64,000 bases of DNA from Amycolatopsis azurea DSM 43854 (GTDB taxonomy: Bacteria > Actinomycetota > Actinomycetes > Mycobacteriales > Pseudonocardiaceae): NCBI RefSeq assembly GCF_001995215.1, contig NZ_MUXN01000037.1, positions 16,751 to 80,750 on the forward strand, given 5' to 3'. A program made the position numbers and the translations under genes. The notes beneath the pieces are model-generated. The model made no database searches. It saw only the letters and a list, made by a program, of their open reading frames with translations, and was not told the origin of the DNA. Within the stretch, counting starts at the first letter, position 1. Each line of letters starts with the position of its first letter. Below, piece by piece: positions 33,064 to 41,849 of this stretch.

Positions 33064-33807
33064 GTGGACGAAAAGCTCGCGGCGGGCTGGGTGCGACGAT
33101 GGGATGTCCAGCAGGAACGCTACATAGCCGACCGTGAAGAACGGTTCGACGTCCTGATCGACGTCGTCGAGCACGTCTGCCGCGATATCGCCGAGCCGCT
33201 GGTGCTCGACCTCGGCTGCGGCCCGGGCTCACTGTCCACCAGGCTCGCCCGGCGCCTGCCGCACGCGCGGGTCGTCGGCGTCGACACCGACCCGTTCCTG
33301 CTCGCGCTCGCCAGGGCGAGCCGTCCGGACGACGCGAACATCGAGTACGTCCAGGCAGATCTCGCCGGAGACGGCTGGCTGACGTGGCGGACGATCGACG
33401 CCGCCGTCTCGACGACCGCCTTGCACTGGCTGAAGCCGGATCGGCTCGCCGACGTCTACCGTCGCCTCGCGGACGTGCTGCGCGAGGGTGGGGCGCTCGT
33501 CAACGGCGACCACTTCTACGACGAGCAGCCGGGCATCCGCGACCTGGCCGAGGCCGTCAAGGGCCGCCGTGCCGCCCGGGCCGGAGTCGAGGCGAACGAA
33601 GACTGGAAGGGCTGGTGGGCCGCGGTCGCGGCCGATCCCGCGCTGCGGGCGGAGTTCACGGCCGACGAGCTGAGCGGCGTCTCGACCGGTTACGGCAACA
33701 GGCTCAGCCCGCAGGAACACACCCGATTGCTCCGGGAGGCGGGCTTCGCGGAGGTGGCCCCGGTGTGGCAGTTCGGCGACGACTTCGTCCTGACGGCATT
33801 GCGCTGA
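33064..33807 (+). CDS. Class I SAM-dependent methyltransferase
   Basis: 247 residues from GTG with AAAGGGGAG ahead. SAM motif I LVLDLGCGPGSLS at about 43-55, motif II acidic VVGVDTDPFLL, and the post-motif INTALHWLKPDRLADVYRRLADVLREGGALVNGDH. Resembles UbiE/trans-aconitate methyltransferase-like small-molecule enzymes. Divergent from the riboswitch operon and not obviously part of it. Target unknown. Confidence 0.82.
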   Translation: MDEKLAAGWVRRWDVQQERYIADREERFDVLIDVVEHVCRDIAEPLVLDLGCGPGSLSTRLARRLPHARVVGVDTDPFLLALARASRPDDANIEYVQADLAGDGWLTWRTIDAAVSTTALHWLKPDRLADVYRRLADVLREGGALVNGDHFYDEQPGIRDLAEAVKGRRAARAGVEANEDWKGWWAAVAADPALRAEFTADELSGVSTGYGNRLSPQEHTRLLREAGFAEVAPVWQFGDDFVLTALR

Positions 33808-33860
33808 CCCGGTCGTGTCCCGGGATCGTCCGTGAAGGCCTCCTTTTCATCAAGTTGTCG

Positions 33861-33935
33861 GACGTCGCGGACCCGGAGGGCAACAAGATCAACTTCGTGT
33901 GGGAGAACCCGAACTACCAGCCCCCGTCGGAGTAG
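33861..33935 (+). pseudogene. C-terminal scrap of a VOC/glyoxalase-family gene
   Basis: The frame ending at 33935 reads DVADPEGNKINFVWENP, the C-terminal beta strand of VOC proteins including the DPEGN turn. Nothing upstream in this frame is VOC-like; it is preceded by GTGAAGGCCTCCTT, the core of the dispersed repeat at 10586. The rest of the gene is gone. Confidence 0.6.
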
Positions 33936-34239
33936 GGCTGACGTTCGGCGGGCAGGCTTGACCCAGGCGGGCGGCCGGGTGGAATTCGTTCCCCGGTCGC
34001 CCGCTTTGTTCGTCGCCGAAGTCCGGGGATCTGGAGGCGGCGGCGATACATAAAGGGCTGTACCGAGGTGTTCATTTTTCGGATTTCGTATCCGGTGGCG
34101 CTTCGATGGGAAGTCGTCGCAGATGTTCGCGATGTTGGCACGGTGTCAAAAGTGATCCGCTTCCGCAATGAACATGCAATTTCTTCGTGTTCGCGCCGAG
34201 GTGTGAGCGGTCGCCGACTCCGGGGTGTGAAATCGAATG

Positions 34240-34500
34240 ACGGTACGCGGCCAAGGTCGCGCTGGGCGACGGTGGCGGTCCCGCGGAGTCGTGGGGTGGT
34301 GTGGTCGCGTTGGTGTTCACCGCGCGACGGCAGTGGTCCGCCGAGTACGACAACGCCGAACGGCTCACCGACCTTTGTGTCAAAGCCGTCGAGCAACCCG
34401 CCGTTCGCCACGGAGGGGCTCTATTCACTCGAACGCGTCGCCCTGGACGATCTCGACGTCGCCGGTGTCATGTCGTTCGACGAGGCGACGTTCGCCGTAG
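34240..34500 (+). other. Possible decayed coding sequence with a frameshift
   Basis: One frame (about 34240-34430) reads a gene-like stretch containing YDNAERLTDLCVKAVEQP; another (about 34425-34500) reads LYSLERVALDDLDVAGVMSF. The change of frame between two plausible pieces suggests a degraded gene. No family was recognised. The flanking 33936-34900 sequence shows little coding character. Confidence 0.3.
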
Positions 34501-34698
34501 TGCCTCATGCGGCCAGGGTGCGAGGGTCGACGGCCTCGTCTGTCCACTTCGGACCATCGCCGCGGTTAACGGCGTTAGCCAAGGTGTCCCGGGCCGGTTA
34601 ACCTGACGGAAACGCAGGTTTTCCACAGTGGACCATTTCTACGCTCCACCGAACGTGATGGTGCGCTGACTTTGAGTCAGAAAAGGAAAACGATCACC

Positions 34699-34785
34699 GT
34701 GGAAGGTCCATTGTGGACGGACAAGTCGGCCACTGCCGATGTGGGTAATTTTGCCGCACCGCGGTACGAATTCCTGATCGGCTGA
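34699..34785 (+). CDS. Possible 28-aa small ORF
   Basis: GTG with AAAAGGAAAA about 8 nt ahead opens a 28-codon frame ending in PRYEFLIG before TGA. It lies 236 bp upstream of the flavin monooxygenase gene. The segment DVGNFA faintly recalls the Gly-x-Phe leader box of lasso precursors, but there is no core threonine/glycine pattern and no lasso enzymes nearby. It may be a leader peptide, an orphan precursor or chance. Confidence 0.25.
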   Translation: MEGPLWTDKSATADVGNFAAPRYEFLIG

Positions 34786-34944
34786 CCGATATTACGCCCG
34801 AAAGGGAAGTTGTGACGGTCGGACCACTGCGTCGTTGGGCCGATCCAGTACCGCCGTTCGGGCCAATATGTCTTCCCTGTGGTCTAGATCACTCCCAGAT
34901 GTGAACATGCCTCTTGCTCGCTTGGTGGTGCCCAGGTAATCATT

Positions 34945-34980
34945 GCTTCGATAGTTCGAGGAACCTAAGACTATCGAAGC
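34945..34980. promoter_or_regulatory. 11-bp perfect inverted repeat GCTTCGATAGT-N14-ACTATCGAAGC
   Basis: Arms at 34945-34955 and 34970-34980, ending 40 bp before the TTG start of the monooxygenase gene in an AT-richer stretch. It could be an operator for an unlinked regulator or a transcribed hairpin controlling the cassette. No T-run follows, so termination is less likely. Confidence 0.55.
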
Positions 34981-35020
34981 CTCGTTTGGGGCGAGACTTC
35001 CATTTGGGGATGGGGGAAAA

Positions 35021-36223
35021 TTGTCATTGGATGAAGCTGTGCCGCGCCTGCTGGACCGCGTGCCGCCGACCGGTGAAATTCAGGAATGGTCGGCGAAGGT
35101 CGACAAGATCGCACCCATTATCGAGCAGTACAGAAATGACAACGAAGATCGCCGGGTGACCTCGGCCGACACGCTCGACGCCGTTCGCGAAGTAGGTCTG
35201 CACAGGATGTGGGTCTCCCGTGAATTCGGTGGCGGGCAGGTGAGCATCGCCACCGGCTCGGCCGTCATCCAGGCGCTGGCGCGTCTCGACGCGTCGGTGG
35301 CCTGGCAGGTCGGCGTTCAGGGCGCGATCGGCAGGCTCTCCGACTACCTTCCCGAGGAGACCTCTCGCAAGCTCTTCGCCGAGAGCGACAAGCTGGTCGT
35401 CGGAGGGGTCAACCCCTCCGGGACCGCCGAAGCCGTCGAAGGCGGTTTCCGGCTCAACGGGAAATGGTCTTTCGCCAGCGGTTCGGCGCACGCCGACTGG
35501 CTGGTGTGCGCGGCCCGCGTCACCGACGACGGGGAGCCGCGGCGTGGCGAAGCCGGTCCGGTCATCCGGATGCTGTTCCTGCCGCGCTCCAGTGTCACGT
35601 TCGTCGACGACTGGCACACGCTCGGCCTGCGGGGCACCGGAAGTGTCAGTTACCTGGTCGACAACGTCTTCGTCGGCGAGGACCACACGGTGGACGGAGC
35701 CGCGATGCACGCGCCGCCGCTTCCGCGTGGTTCCCGCGCCTACGGGATCAGCTACTACGACTTCGGGCCGTTCACGTCCTCGTCCACCGCGTTGGGAATC
35801 GCCCAGGACGCGTTGCACACGTTCAAGGACATCGCGCTCCGCAAGACGCCGACGGGCGGATCGGGCACCCTGGCGGGCAGTCACGTGGTCCAGGACAAGC
35901 TGGCCAGGATGGAAATGGCCGTGCACAGCAGTCGCCTCGTCCTGGCGCACGCGGCCCAGCAGGCGACCGAACACGGCGCGGACGGCGGTGACGAGCTGAC
36001 CTCGCTGATCCGGCTGACGGTGGCGACGGTCGCCGAGAACGCGTGCCAGGTCGTCGACACCGCCCATCAGTACGCGGGCACGAGCTCGCTGTACACGACG
36101 AGCAGGCTCGAGCGGAATCTCCGGGACGTGCGTTCCGCGGTCAAACACATCACGCTGTCGCATTCGCATTTCGAGATGGTGGGCCAGTACCTGCTGACCG
36201 GGAAATTGCTCATGCGCCGCTGA
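35021..36223 (+). CDS. Group D flavin-dependent monooxygenase (acyl-CoA dehydrogenase fold)
   Basis: 400 residues from TTG with GGGGGA ahead; an in-frame TTG two codons later is also possible. The acyl-CoA dehydrogenase fold is clear: N-terminal helices, LNGKWSFASGSAHADWLVCAARV in the beta domain, WHTLGLRGTGS, then helical C-terminus with HQYAGTSSLY and a final HFEMVGQYLLTGKLLMRR. This pattern matches two-component monooxygenases and N-oxygenases (HsaA, DszC, KijD3/nitrososynthase) rather than CoA dehydrogenases. The flavin reductase three genes downstream is the obvious partner. Oxidation of a sugar or amino-sugar intermediate is possible given the cassette. Confidence 0.75.
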   Translation: MSLDEAVPRLLDRVPPTGEIQEWSAKVDKIAPIIEQYRNDNEDRRVTSADTLDAVREVGLHRMWVSREFGGGQVSIATGSAVIQALARLDASVAWQVGVQGAIGRLSDYLPEETSRKLFAESDKLVVGGVNPSGTAEAVEGGFRLNGKWSFASGSAHADWLVCAARVTDDGEPRRGEAGPVIRMLFLPRSSVTFVDDWHTLGLRGTGSVSYLVDNVFVGEDHTVDGAAMHAPPLPRGSRAYGISYYDFGPFTSSSTALGIAQDALHTFKDIALRKTPTGGSGTLAGSHVVQDKLARMEMAVHSSRLVLAHAAQQATEHGADGGDELTSLIRLTVATVAENACQVVDTAHQYAGTSSLYTTSRLERNLRDVRSAVKHITLSHSHFEMVGQYLLTGKLLMRR

Positions 36224-36276
36224 GGTGCCTTTTTCCGCGCTCGCTCGTTTTTTCTTTTACTTTTCTGAGGGGATTG

Positions 36277-37398
36277 ATGATGACTACCTCCGTGTCCACG
36301 ACCACGGGCCGTCCGGGCATTCCGCTTCCGGCCACCATGAAGGCATTCCACCTGACCGCGCCGAGGAAGACGGAATTGGCGACGGTGCCCGTTCCGGCGA
36401 CTCCCGAGGACGGCCTGCTGCTCAAGACGCGCTGCGTCTCGATCTGCTCGACGGACATTTCGGTGTTCGAGGGACACCTGTTCCCGCCGCAGTACCCCGT
36501 CGTCCTCGGCCACGAGTACCTCGGCGAGGTCGTCGAGATCGGCTCGGACTTCGACAACGACAGCGCCGGCCTGGAGGTCGGCGACCGGGTCGTCTACTGG
36601 GGACAGACGGACTTCGAGGGGCTGGCCGAGTACCGGTCGGTCCGGCCGATCTTCTCCGGGCAGGTCAAACGCGACGTCTTCTGGACCGACCGGAACTTCC
36701 TCGACGACCGCCGTGCGGCAGCGGTGAAGATCCCGGCCGAGATGAGCGATCTGGAGTGCTCTTTCATCGAGCCGACCACGGGTGCGCTGCGGTCCATCCT
36801 GAGCAACCCGCCCCACATCGGGGACAAGGTGCTGATCCTCGGCACCGGGCCGATCGGGGTCATCGCCGGCCGGATCATCAAGCGGCTCTTCGCCCCCAAT
36901 TCGGTGGTGTCGGTGGACCTCAACCCGAACCGGAACGAGTACGCCGCGCAGAACTTCTCCGACCACGCGTACCTGCCGGACGAGCTGAACGCGGCGGTCA
37001 ACGAGGGCACTTTCGACTACGTCTTCGACACGCTGCCCACCATCAAGAACGTCGACGAAGAGCGTGACCCGCGCCGGATGGCGATGCGCAAGCTCAAGCC
37101 GCGCGGTCGCTACGTGCTCTACGGCGCGTCGCAGGAGATGCAGAAGTTCGACACGTGGCTGATGCTCGCCAAGGGCATCAACATCATGTCGGCGCCGTTC
37201 GACGTGTCCAGTTTCCCCATGCACCACAGCGCCAACGTCATCTACTCCGCGATGCAGATCCTGATGAGCGGTGTCGTCGACGGTTCGAGCCTGCTGTCGT
37301 CGGTCTGCATGTTCGACGACTACGACCGGCTGGTGTCCATTTTCGAGAACTACCGCAGCACCACCGACCTGAAGACCATCGTGGACTTCAGGGGGTGA
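36277..37398 (+). CDS. Zinc-dependent medium-chain alcohol dehydrogenase
   Basis: 373 residues from ATG 36277 with GAGGGG ahead. Catalytic zinc ligands C57 (SICSTD), H79 and E80 (GHEYLGEV). Cofactor fold VLILGTGPIGVIAG at about 190. The four-Cys structural zinc site is absent; its place is taken by an insert around WTDRNFLDDRRAA. Relatives include cyclitol and inosamine dehydrogenases in sugar-derived natural product pathways. It follows the monooxygenase gene by 53 bp and probably shares its transcript. Confidence 0.8.
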   Translation: MMTTSVSTTTGRPGIPLPATMKAFHLTAPRKTELATVPVPATPEDGLLLKTRCVSICSTDISVFEGHLFPPQYPVVLGHEYLGEVVEIGSDFDNDSAGLEVGDRVVYWGQTDFEGLAEYRSVRPIFSGQVKRDVFWTDRNFLDDRRAAAVKIPAEMSDLECSFIEPTTGALRSILSNPPHIGDKVLILGTGPIGVIAGRIIKRLFAPNSVVSVDLNPNRNEYAAQNFSDHAYLPDELNAAVNEGTFDYVFDTLPTIKNVDEERDPRRMAMRKLKPRGRYVLYGASQEMQKFDTWLMLAKGINIMSAPFDVSSFPMHHSANVIYSAMQILMSGVVDGSSLLSSVCMFDDYDRLVSIFENYRSTTDLKTIVDFRG

Positions 37399-37474
37399 TC
37401 TCCCCGGGTGGGGGACAGCGGCGTCCCCCTCCCGGCGGTTCTGCTTCCTTGGTCGCTCTCACCTGGAGAGGTTC

Positions 37475-38908
37475 ATGACCGATCGTTCGGAATTCGTGGT
37501 CGTCGCCAACCGTTTGCCGGCGAGCGTGCACCGCACCGGGACCGGGGCCGAGGTCTGGCGCCGCAGCCCCAGAGGTCTGGTCAACGCGCTGGAGCCGTTG
37601 CTGCGCAAGCGGAGTGGCACCTGGGTCGGCTGGCCGGGGACCTCGGGCACGGTGACCCCGCCCGAATCCCTCGGCAGGATCCGGTTCTCGCCCGTCTCAC
37701 TCGACGAACACGCTGTCGCCTCGTTCTACGAAGGATTCTCCAATTCCACGTTGTGGCCGCTGTACCACGACGTCGTGATGCCGCCCGCTTATCGGCGAAG
37801 CTGGTGGGACAGCTACGTAGAGGTCAACCGGCGCTTCGCCGAAGCCGCCGCGGAGGTCAGCGCGCCCGGTGCCACCGTGTGGATCCACGACTACCAGCTG
37901 CAGCTGGCCCCGGCGATGGTGCGCGAACTGCGCCCCGACGTCCGCATCGGCTTCTTCCTGCACATCCCGTTTCCGCCGGTCGAGTTGTTCATGCGTCTGC
38001 CCTGGCGGACCGAGATCGTGCGCGGGCTGCTGGGGGCCGACCTGATCGGTTTCCAGCGTCCGGGCGGGGCCCAGAACTTCCTCTGGCTCAGCCGCACGCT
38101 GACCGGGGCGGCGCAGGTGCCGAAACAGGTCGGCGCGGGACCGTTGGGCGGCGCGATCGACCTCGGCCACCGGTCGGTGTCGGTCGGCTCGTTCCCGATC
38201 TCCGTCGACGCGGGCACCTGGGACACCCTGTCCAGGGATCCGCGAGTGCGAGACCGTGCGGAGCAGATCCGCGCCACGCTCGGGAATCCGCGGCGGGTGC
38301 TGCTGGGAGTGGATCGCCTCGACTACACCAAGGGCATCGACGTCCGTCTCCACGCGCTGGGGGAGTTGCTCCGGGAAGGGCGGCTCAACGCCCGGGACAC
38401 CGTGATGGTGCAGATCGCCATTCCCAGCCGCGAGCGGGTCGAGCACTACCGCCTGATGCGCCGCGCGGTGGAGCGCGAGGTGGGCAGGCTCAACGGCGAA
38501 TTCGGCGCGGTGGGCCATCCGGCCGTGCACTACCTGCATTCCTCGATCGACCAGCGCGAGCTGGCGGCGTTCTACCGCGCCGCCGACGTGGCCGTGGTGA
38601 CTCCGCTCCGGGACGGCATGAACCTGGTGTGCAAGGAGTACGTCGCCAGCCGCCACGACCTGACCGGCGCGCTGGTGCTGAGCGAATTCGCCGGCGCCGC
38701 CGGGGAACTCACGGATTCGTTCCTGGTCAATCCGTACCACGTCGAAGAGGTCAAACAGGCGATCATGCAGGCCGTGACCCTGCCCGAGGCCGACACGCGG
38801 AGCCGGATGCGACGGCTGCGGGACCACGTGCTCGACCACGACATCGACCATTGGGCCACGTCGTTCCTCGACGAACTCGCGACCGAGCACGTCAAGGTCG
38901 CGACCTAG
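37475..38908 (+). CDS. GT20 trehalose-6-phosphate-synthase-like glycosyltransferase
   Basis: 477 residues, OtsA length. Core residues are kept: R13 (ANRLP), FYEGFSNSTLWPLYH, D139 (IHDYQL), H163 (FFLHIPFP), R281 and K286 (DRLDYTKG), D380 and E388 (LRDGMNLVCKEY). The glycine loop near the N-terminus normally reads SPGGL but here is SPRGLVNAL (R33), a change at a sugar-phosphate contact. The enzyme is therefore likely active, but donor or acceptor could differ from UDP-glucose/glucose-6-phosphate. No OtsB phosphatase adjoins. Context with oxidoreductases suggests a modified trehalose-like product. Confidence 0.82.
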   Translation: MTDRSEFVVVANRLPASVHRTGTGAEVWRRSPRGLVNALEPLLRKRSGTWVGWPGTSGTVTPPESLGRIRFSPVSLDEHAVASFYEGFSNSTLWPLYHDVVMPPAYRRSWWDSYVEVNRRFAEAAAEVSAPGATVWIHDYQLQLAPAMVRELRPDVRIGFFLHIPFPPVELFMRLPWRTEIVRGLLGADLIGFQRPGGAQNFLWLSRTLTGAAQVPKQVGAGPLGGAIDLGHRSVSVGSFPISVDAGTWDTLSRDPRVRDRAEQIRATLGNPRRVLLGVDRLDYTKGIDVRLHALGELLREGRLNARDTVMVQIAIPSRERVEHYRLMRRAVEREVGRLNGEFGAVGHPAVHYLHSSIDQRELAAFYRAADVAVVTPLRDGMNLVCKEYVASRHDLTGALVLSEFAGAAGELTDSFLVNPYHVEEVKQAIMQAVTLPEADTRSRMRRLRDHVLDHDIDHWATSFLDELATEHVKVAT

Positions 38909-38931
38909 GCCGAACAACAACTGGGGGAAAG

Positions 38932-39411
38932 ATGCCTGTTCTCGCGGAAGACTTCACCCGCGCCATGACCCGCGTTCCCGGCCCGGTCACCGTGGTCACC
39001 ACGGCCGACGAGTCGGGGCGGCGCTGGGGCTTCACCGGAACCTCGTTCAGTTCCCTGTCGCTGGACCCGCCGCTCGTCCTGGTGTGCCTTGGCAAGAAGG
39101 CCAGCACCCATCACGCGTTCACGACGGCGTCCAGGTTCCTGATCAATGTGCTCGGCCGGTCCCAGGAAGGTGTGGCTTCGCGCTTCGCGACCTCGGGCGT
39201 CGATCGCTTCGGCGCCGGCGACGCGGTCCCCGTCGAGCACGGGCTGCCCGGATTGCCGCAGGCGGTGGCCCGGTTGTCGTGCTCCACTCATTCCATTCAG
39301 GACGGTGGGGATCACAGCATCCTCATCGGCCTCGTGGAGGCCGTGCACGTGGGCGACGGTGATCCCCTGGTGTACGTCGACCGGTCGTTCACCCGGCCGG
39401 AGCCTCGGTGA
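38932..39411 (+). CDS. Flavin reductase (NADH:FMN/FAD type)
   Basis: 159 residues from ATG 38932 with GGGGGAAAG ahead. Features of the flavin_reduct family: VPGPVTVVTT, GFTGTSFSSLSLDPPLVLVCL, ASRFLINVLGRSQE, and the GDHSILIGLVEAV signature near the C-terminus. It supplies reduced flavin to two-component monooxygenases, here almost certainly the enzyme at 35021. It overlaps the next gene by 4 nt (GTGA). Confidence 0.85.
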   Translation: MPVLAEDFTRAMTRVPGPVTVVTTADESGRRWGFTGTSFSSLSLDPPLVLVCLGKKASTHHAFTTASRFLINVLGRSQEGVASRFATSGVDRFGAGDAVPVEHGLPGLPQAVARLSCSTHSIQDGGDHSILIGLVEAVHVGDGDPLVYVDRSFTRPEPR

Positions 39412-40286
39412 CGCCGGTGCGGGTCGCGATCCTCGGGACCGCGCACCCGCACCTGGCGGACCACCGGGAGGCGATCCGGCGCGATCCCCGCGCAGTCGCG
39501 GCCCCGGGGCTCGACCACGCCGACGCCGTCATCATCGACTCGGTGACCGCGGATCATCCGCGGCTGCTGCGGGCGGCGATCGAAGCGGGAAAACCCACGT
39601 TGGTGGAAAAGCCTCTCGCCGCGACGGTCCCGGAAACCGCCGAACTCACAGCCCTGATCGACGCGGCCGCGGTCCCGGTGACCACGGCCATGTTCCTCCG
39701 GTGCGCACCCGCCTTACGCGGGCTGCGCACCTTTTTGTCGGAAGAACCCGGCGGTCCGGTGACATCGGTGCGGGCCCGCTTCTCGCATCCGGGTCTGCTC
39801 GACGGCTGGTTCCGCGGACCGACCGCGTGGATGCTGGACCCCCGCCAGGGCGGCATCGGCGGCTTCGCCGACCTCGGGATCCATTTGCTCGACCTGTTGC
39901 TGTGGCTACGCCCGGGCGCGAGCCTTCGTGCCGTCTCGGCCGTGAAGGAACACGCTCCGGGAATCGCCATGGACGTCGGCGGAACGGCGCGTCTGGAATG
40001 GGACGGTGTGCCGGTGACGCTCCACTGTGGATGGAGGTCGCGTCCCGGCGGCTTCGACGTCCGCGTCGACTGCGCCCGAGGATCGTGCACGGTGAGCGGT
40101 GGGCGGCTCATGATCGTCACCGGTACCGGGCACCGGGCGGAGAACCATCCGCCACCGGACGCGGCCGCCGTCGTCCCCGCCTGGCTGGACCGGCTCCACG
40201 GCGTCGCGAGCTGGGAACCGCCCACCAGCGGCGACATCGCCCGGTGCGCGCGGCTGCTCCAGGAGATCGACGACGCGGCGGGCTGA
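39408..40286 (+). CDS. Gfo/Idh/MocA family oxidoreductase
   Basis: 292 residues from GTG. N-terminal VAILGTAHPHLADH replaces the usual GxGxxG with a shortened nucleotide loop. The Lys of EKPLA (about K65) and the Asp/His pair of FADLGIHLLDLL (about 148-159) are conserved. At 292 aa it is shorter than most family members (330-400). These enzymes oxidise sugars or cyclitols at ring carbons, fitting the cassette. Last gene of the plus-strand group; convergent with the DHA2 transporter. Confidence 0.8.
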   Translation: MTPVRVAILGTAHPHLADHREAIRRDPRAVAAPGLDHADAVIIDSVTADHPRLLRAAIEAGKPTLVEKPLAATVPETAELTALIDAAAVPVTTAMFLRCAPALRGLRTFLSEEPGGPVTSVRARFSHPGLLDGWFRGPTAWMLDPRQGGIGGFADLGIHLLDLLLWLRPGASLRAVSAVKEHAPGIAMDVGGTARLEWDGVPVTLHCGWRSRPGGFDVRVDCARGSCTVSGGRLMIVTGTGHRAENHPPPDAAAVVPAWLDRLHGVASWEPPTSGDIARCARLLQEIDDAAG

Positions 40287-40348
40287 AGGGGGGTTGGGGT
40301 CGCGGCGGGCCGACCGCTCCGATCCGGCCCGCCGCGACCCCCGAGCGG

Positions 40349-41818
40349 CTACGGGACTCGCGCGGTCGCGGGCTCGCTCTCGCCGGCCTTCTGGTCGTCC
40401 CCGGGGACGGGCGACTCGGAAGTCCTGGGGTGGACGAGAGTGATCAGCAATCCCAGCAGCATTCCCGCGGCCGCGAGCAGAACGGCGAGGAATCCGCCGT
40501 CGGCCGAGGCGATCCGCGCTTCTTCACCGGTGAGTCCGGTGGTTCCGGCGTTGGCGACGGCGATCAGGATGGCGAGGCCGATCGCGTAACCCAGGTTCAG
40601 CGTCGTGGTGGCCATACCGTTGGCGACGCCCTGTTCCTCCGGCGCCACGCCGGACGACGCGGCGATGAACATGGCCGTCCACACGAGACCCTGACCCACG
40701 CCGGAGATGATCAGGCCGGGCACCGCGACCAGATAGGAACTGTTCGCGTCGAAGCCGATGGCCAGCGCCGCGGTGCCGACGATGCCGATACCGAAGCCGA
40801 TCCACAACGTCGGGCGGACCCCCAGCCGGGTCGCGATCTTGCCGCCGAGCTGGGTGCCGGTCGCGATGGCCAGCGACGGGACCAGGAACGCGAGCCCGGT
40901 TTCCAGCGCGGAGAACCGGTGGACGCCCTGGAACAGGGTCGTCAGGAAGTACGGCAACGCGCCGAAGGTCCCCATGTAGATGAAGGTGACCGTGATACCC
41001 ACGAGGAGACTGCGGTTGCTGAACAGCCGCAACGGCATCAGCGGGTCCGAACTGCGCGCCTCGATGACGGCGAAGGCGATCAGCAGGAGGACCGCCAGAG
41101 CGGCCGCGACGAGGATGCCGACGGAGTTCCAGCCGTCCTCGGGGCCCTGGACCAGGACGTACACCAGCAGTGTCGCGCCGATGGTGACCGTCAGCGCACC
41201 CGGGAAGTCGAACTTGCGGGAGTCGGTCCGGCGCTCGTCACGCGGGATGAAGTACAGCGCGGCGAGGGCCACGATCCCCGCGAGCGGGACGTTGACGTAG
41301 AAGACCGCGGGCCAGCCGAATCCCTGGGTGAGGAGCCCGCCCAGCAGCGCTCCCACCGTGAGACCGCTCGCTCCCGCGCCGCCCCAGACGGCGAGTGCCT
41401 TGTTCCGCCGGGGGCCTTCTTCGAACAGGGTGTTGATCAGGGACAGCGTGGACGGCAGCAGCAGCGCGCCGCCGATCCCCTGGACGGCGCGGGCGACGAT
41501 GATCATCGTCGGGCTGGTGGCGAGGCCGCCGGCGAGCGACGACAGCGCGTAGAGCGTCAACGCGATCACGAAGACCCGGCGGCGCCCGAAAAGGTCCGCC
41601 GCCCGGCCGCCGAACAGCAGGAAGCCACCGGCGAAGACCGCATAGGCGCCGACGACCCACTGCAAGGTCTGATCGGAGAAGCCCAGGTCCGCGCCGATCT
41701 CGGGCAGCGCGACGAAGACGATGTTCAGGTCGAGGGAGAAGATCAGCTGTGCCAGCGCGAGCAGCGCCAGGGTCCAGCCGAGCGAGCGGTGGCCCGCCGC
41801 TGTAGAGGGTGACGACAT
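40349..41818 (-). CDS. DHA2-family MFS exporter (14 spans)
   Basis: 489 residues from ATG 41818 (an in-frame TTG five codons upstream is less likely). Family markers: LDLNIVFVALPEIG, RAADLFGRRRVFVIAL, motif C-like GGAGASGLTVGALLGG and the 14-helix pattern. Usually proton-driven drug or metabolite efflux. Divergent from an ArsR regulator with repeated motifs between. It directly follows the sugar cassette, so it could export its product, but the ArsR pairing is enough to make it an independent unit. Confidence 0.85.
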   Translation of the reverse strand: MSSPSTAAGHRSLGWTLALLALAQLIFSLDLNIVFVALPEIGADLGFSDQTLQWVVGAYAVFAGGFLLFGGRAADLFGRRRVFVIALTLYALSSLAGGLATSPTMIIVARAVQGIGGALLLPSTLSLINTLFEEGPRRNKALAVWGGAGASGLTVGALLGGLLTQGFGWPAVFYVNVPLAGIVALAALYFIPRDERRTDSRKFDFPGALTVTIGATLLVYVLVQGPEDGWNSVGILVAAALAVLLLIAFAVIEARSSDPLMPLRLFSNRSLLVGITVTFIYMGTFGALPYFLTTLFQGVHRFSALETGLAFLVPSLAIATGTQLGGKIATRLGVRPTLWIGFGIGIVGTAALAIGFDANSSYLVAVPGLIISGVGQGLVWTAMFIAASSGVAPEEQGVANGMATTTLNLGYAIGLAILIAVANAGTTGLTGEEARIASADGGFLAVLLAAAGMLLGLLITLVHPRTSESPVPGDDQKAGESEPATARVP

Positions 41819-41849
41819 GGCACGCGACTCCAAGTTCAGGTCAGCAGAA

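Noticed and set aside
34699..34785. Lasso-peptide precursor for the 28-aa frame
   Set aside because: No asparagine-synthetase-like cyclase, transglutaminase-like protease or recognition-element protein occurs in the window, and the core lacks the Thr(-2)/Gly1 pattern. Kept only as a possible small ORF.
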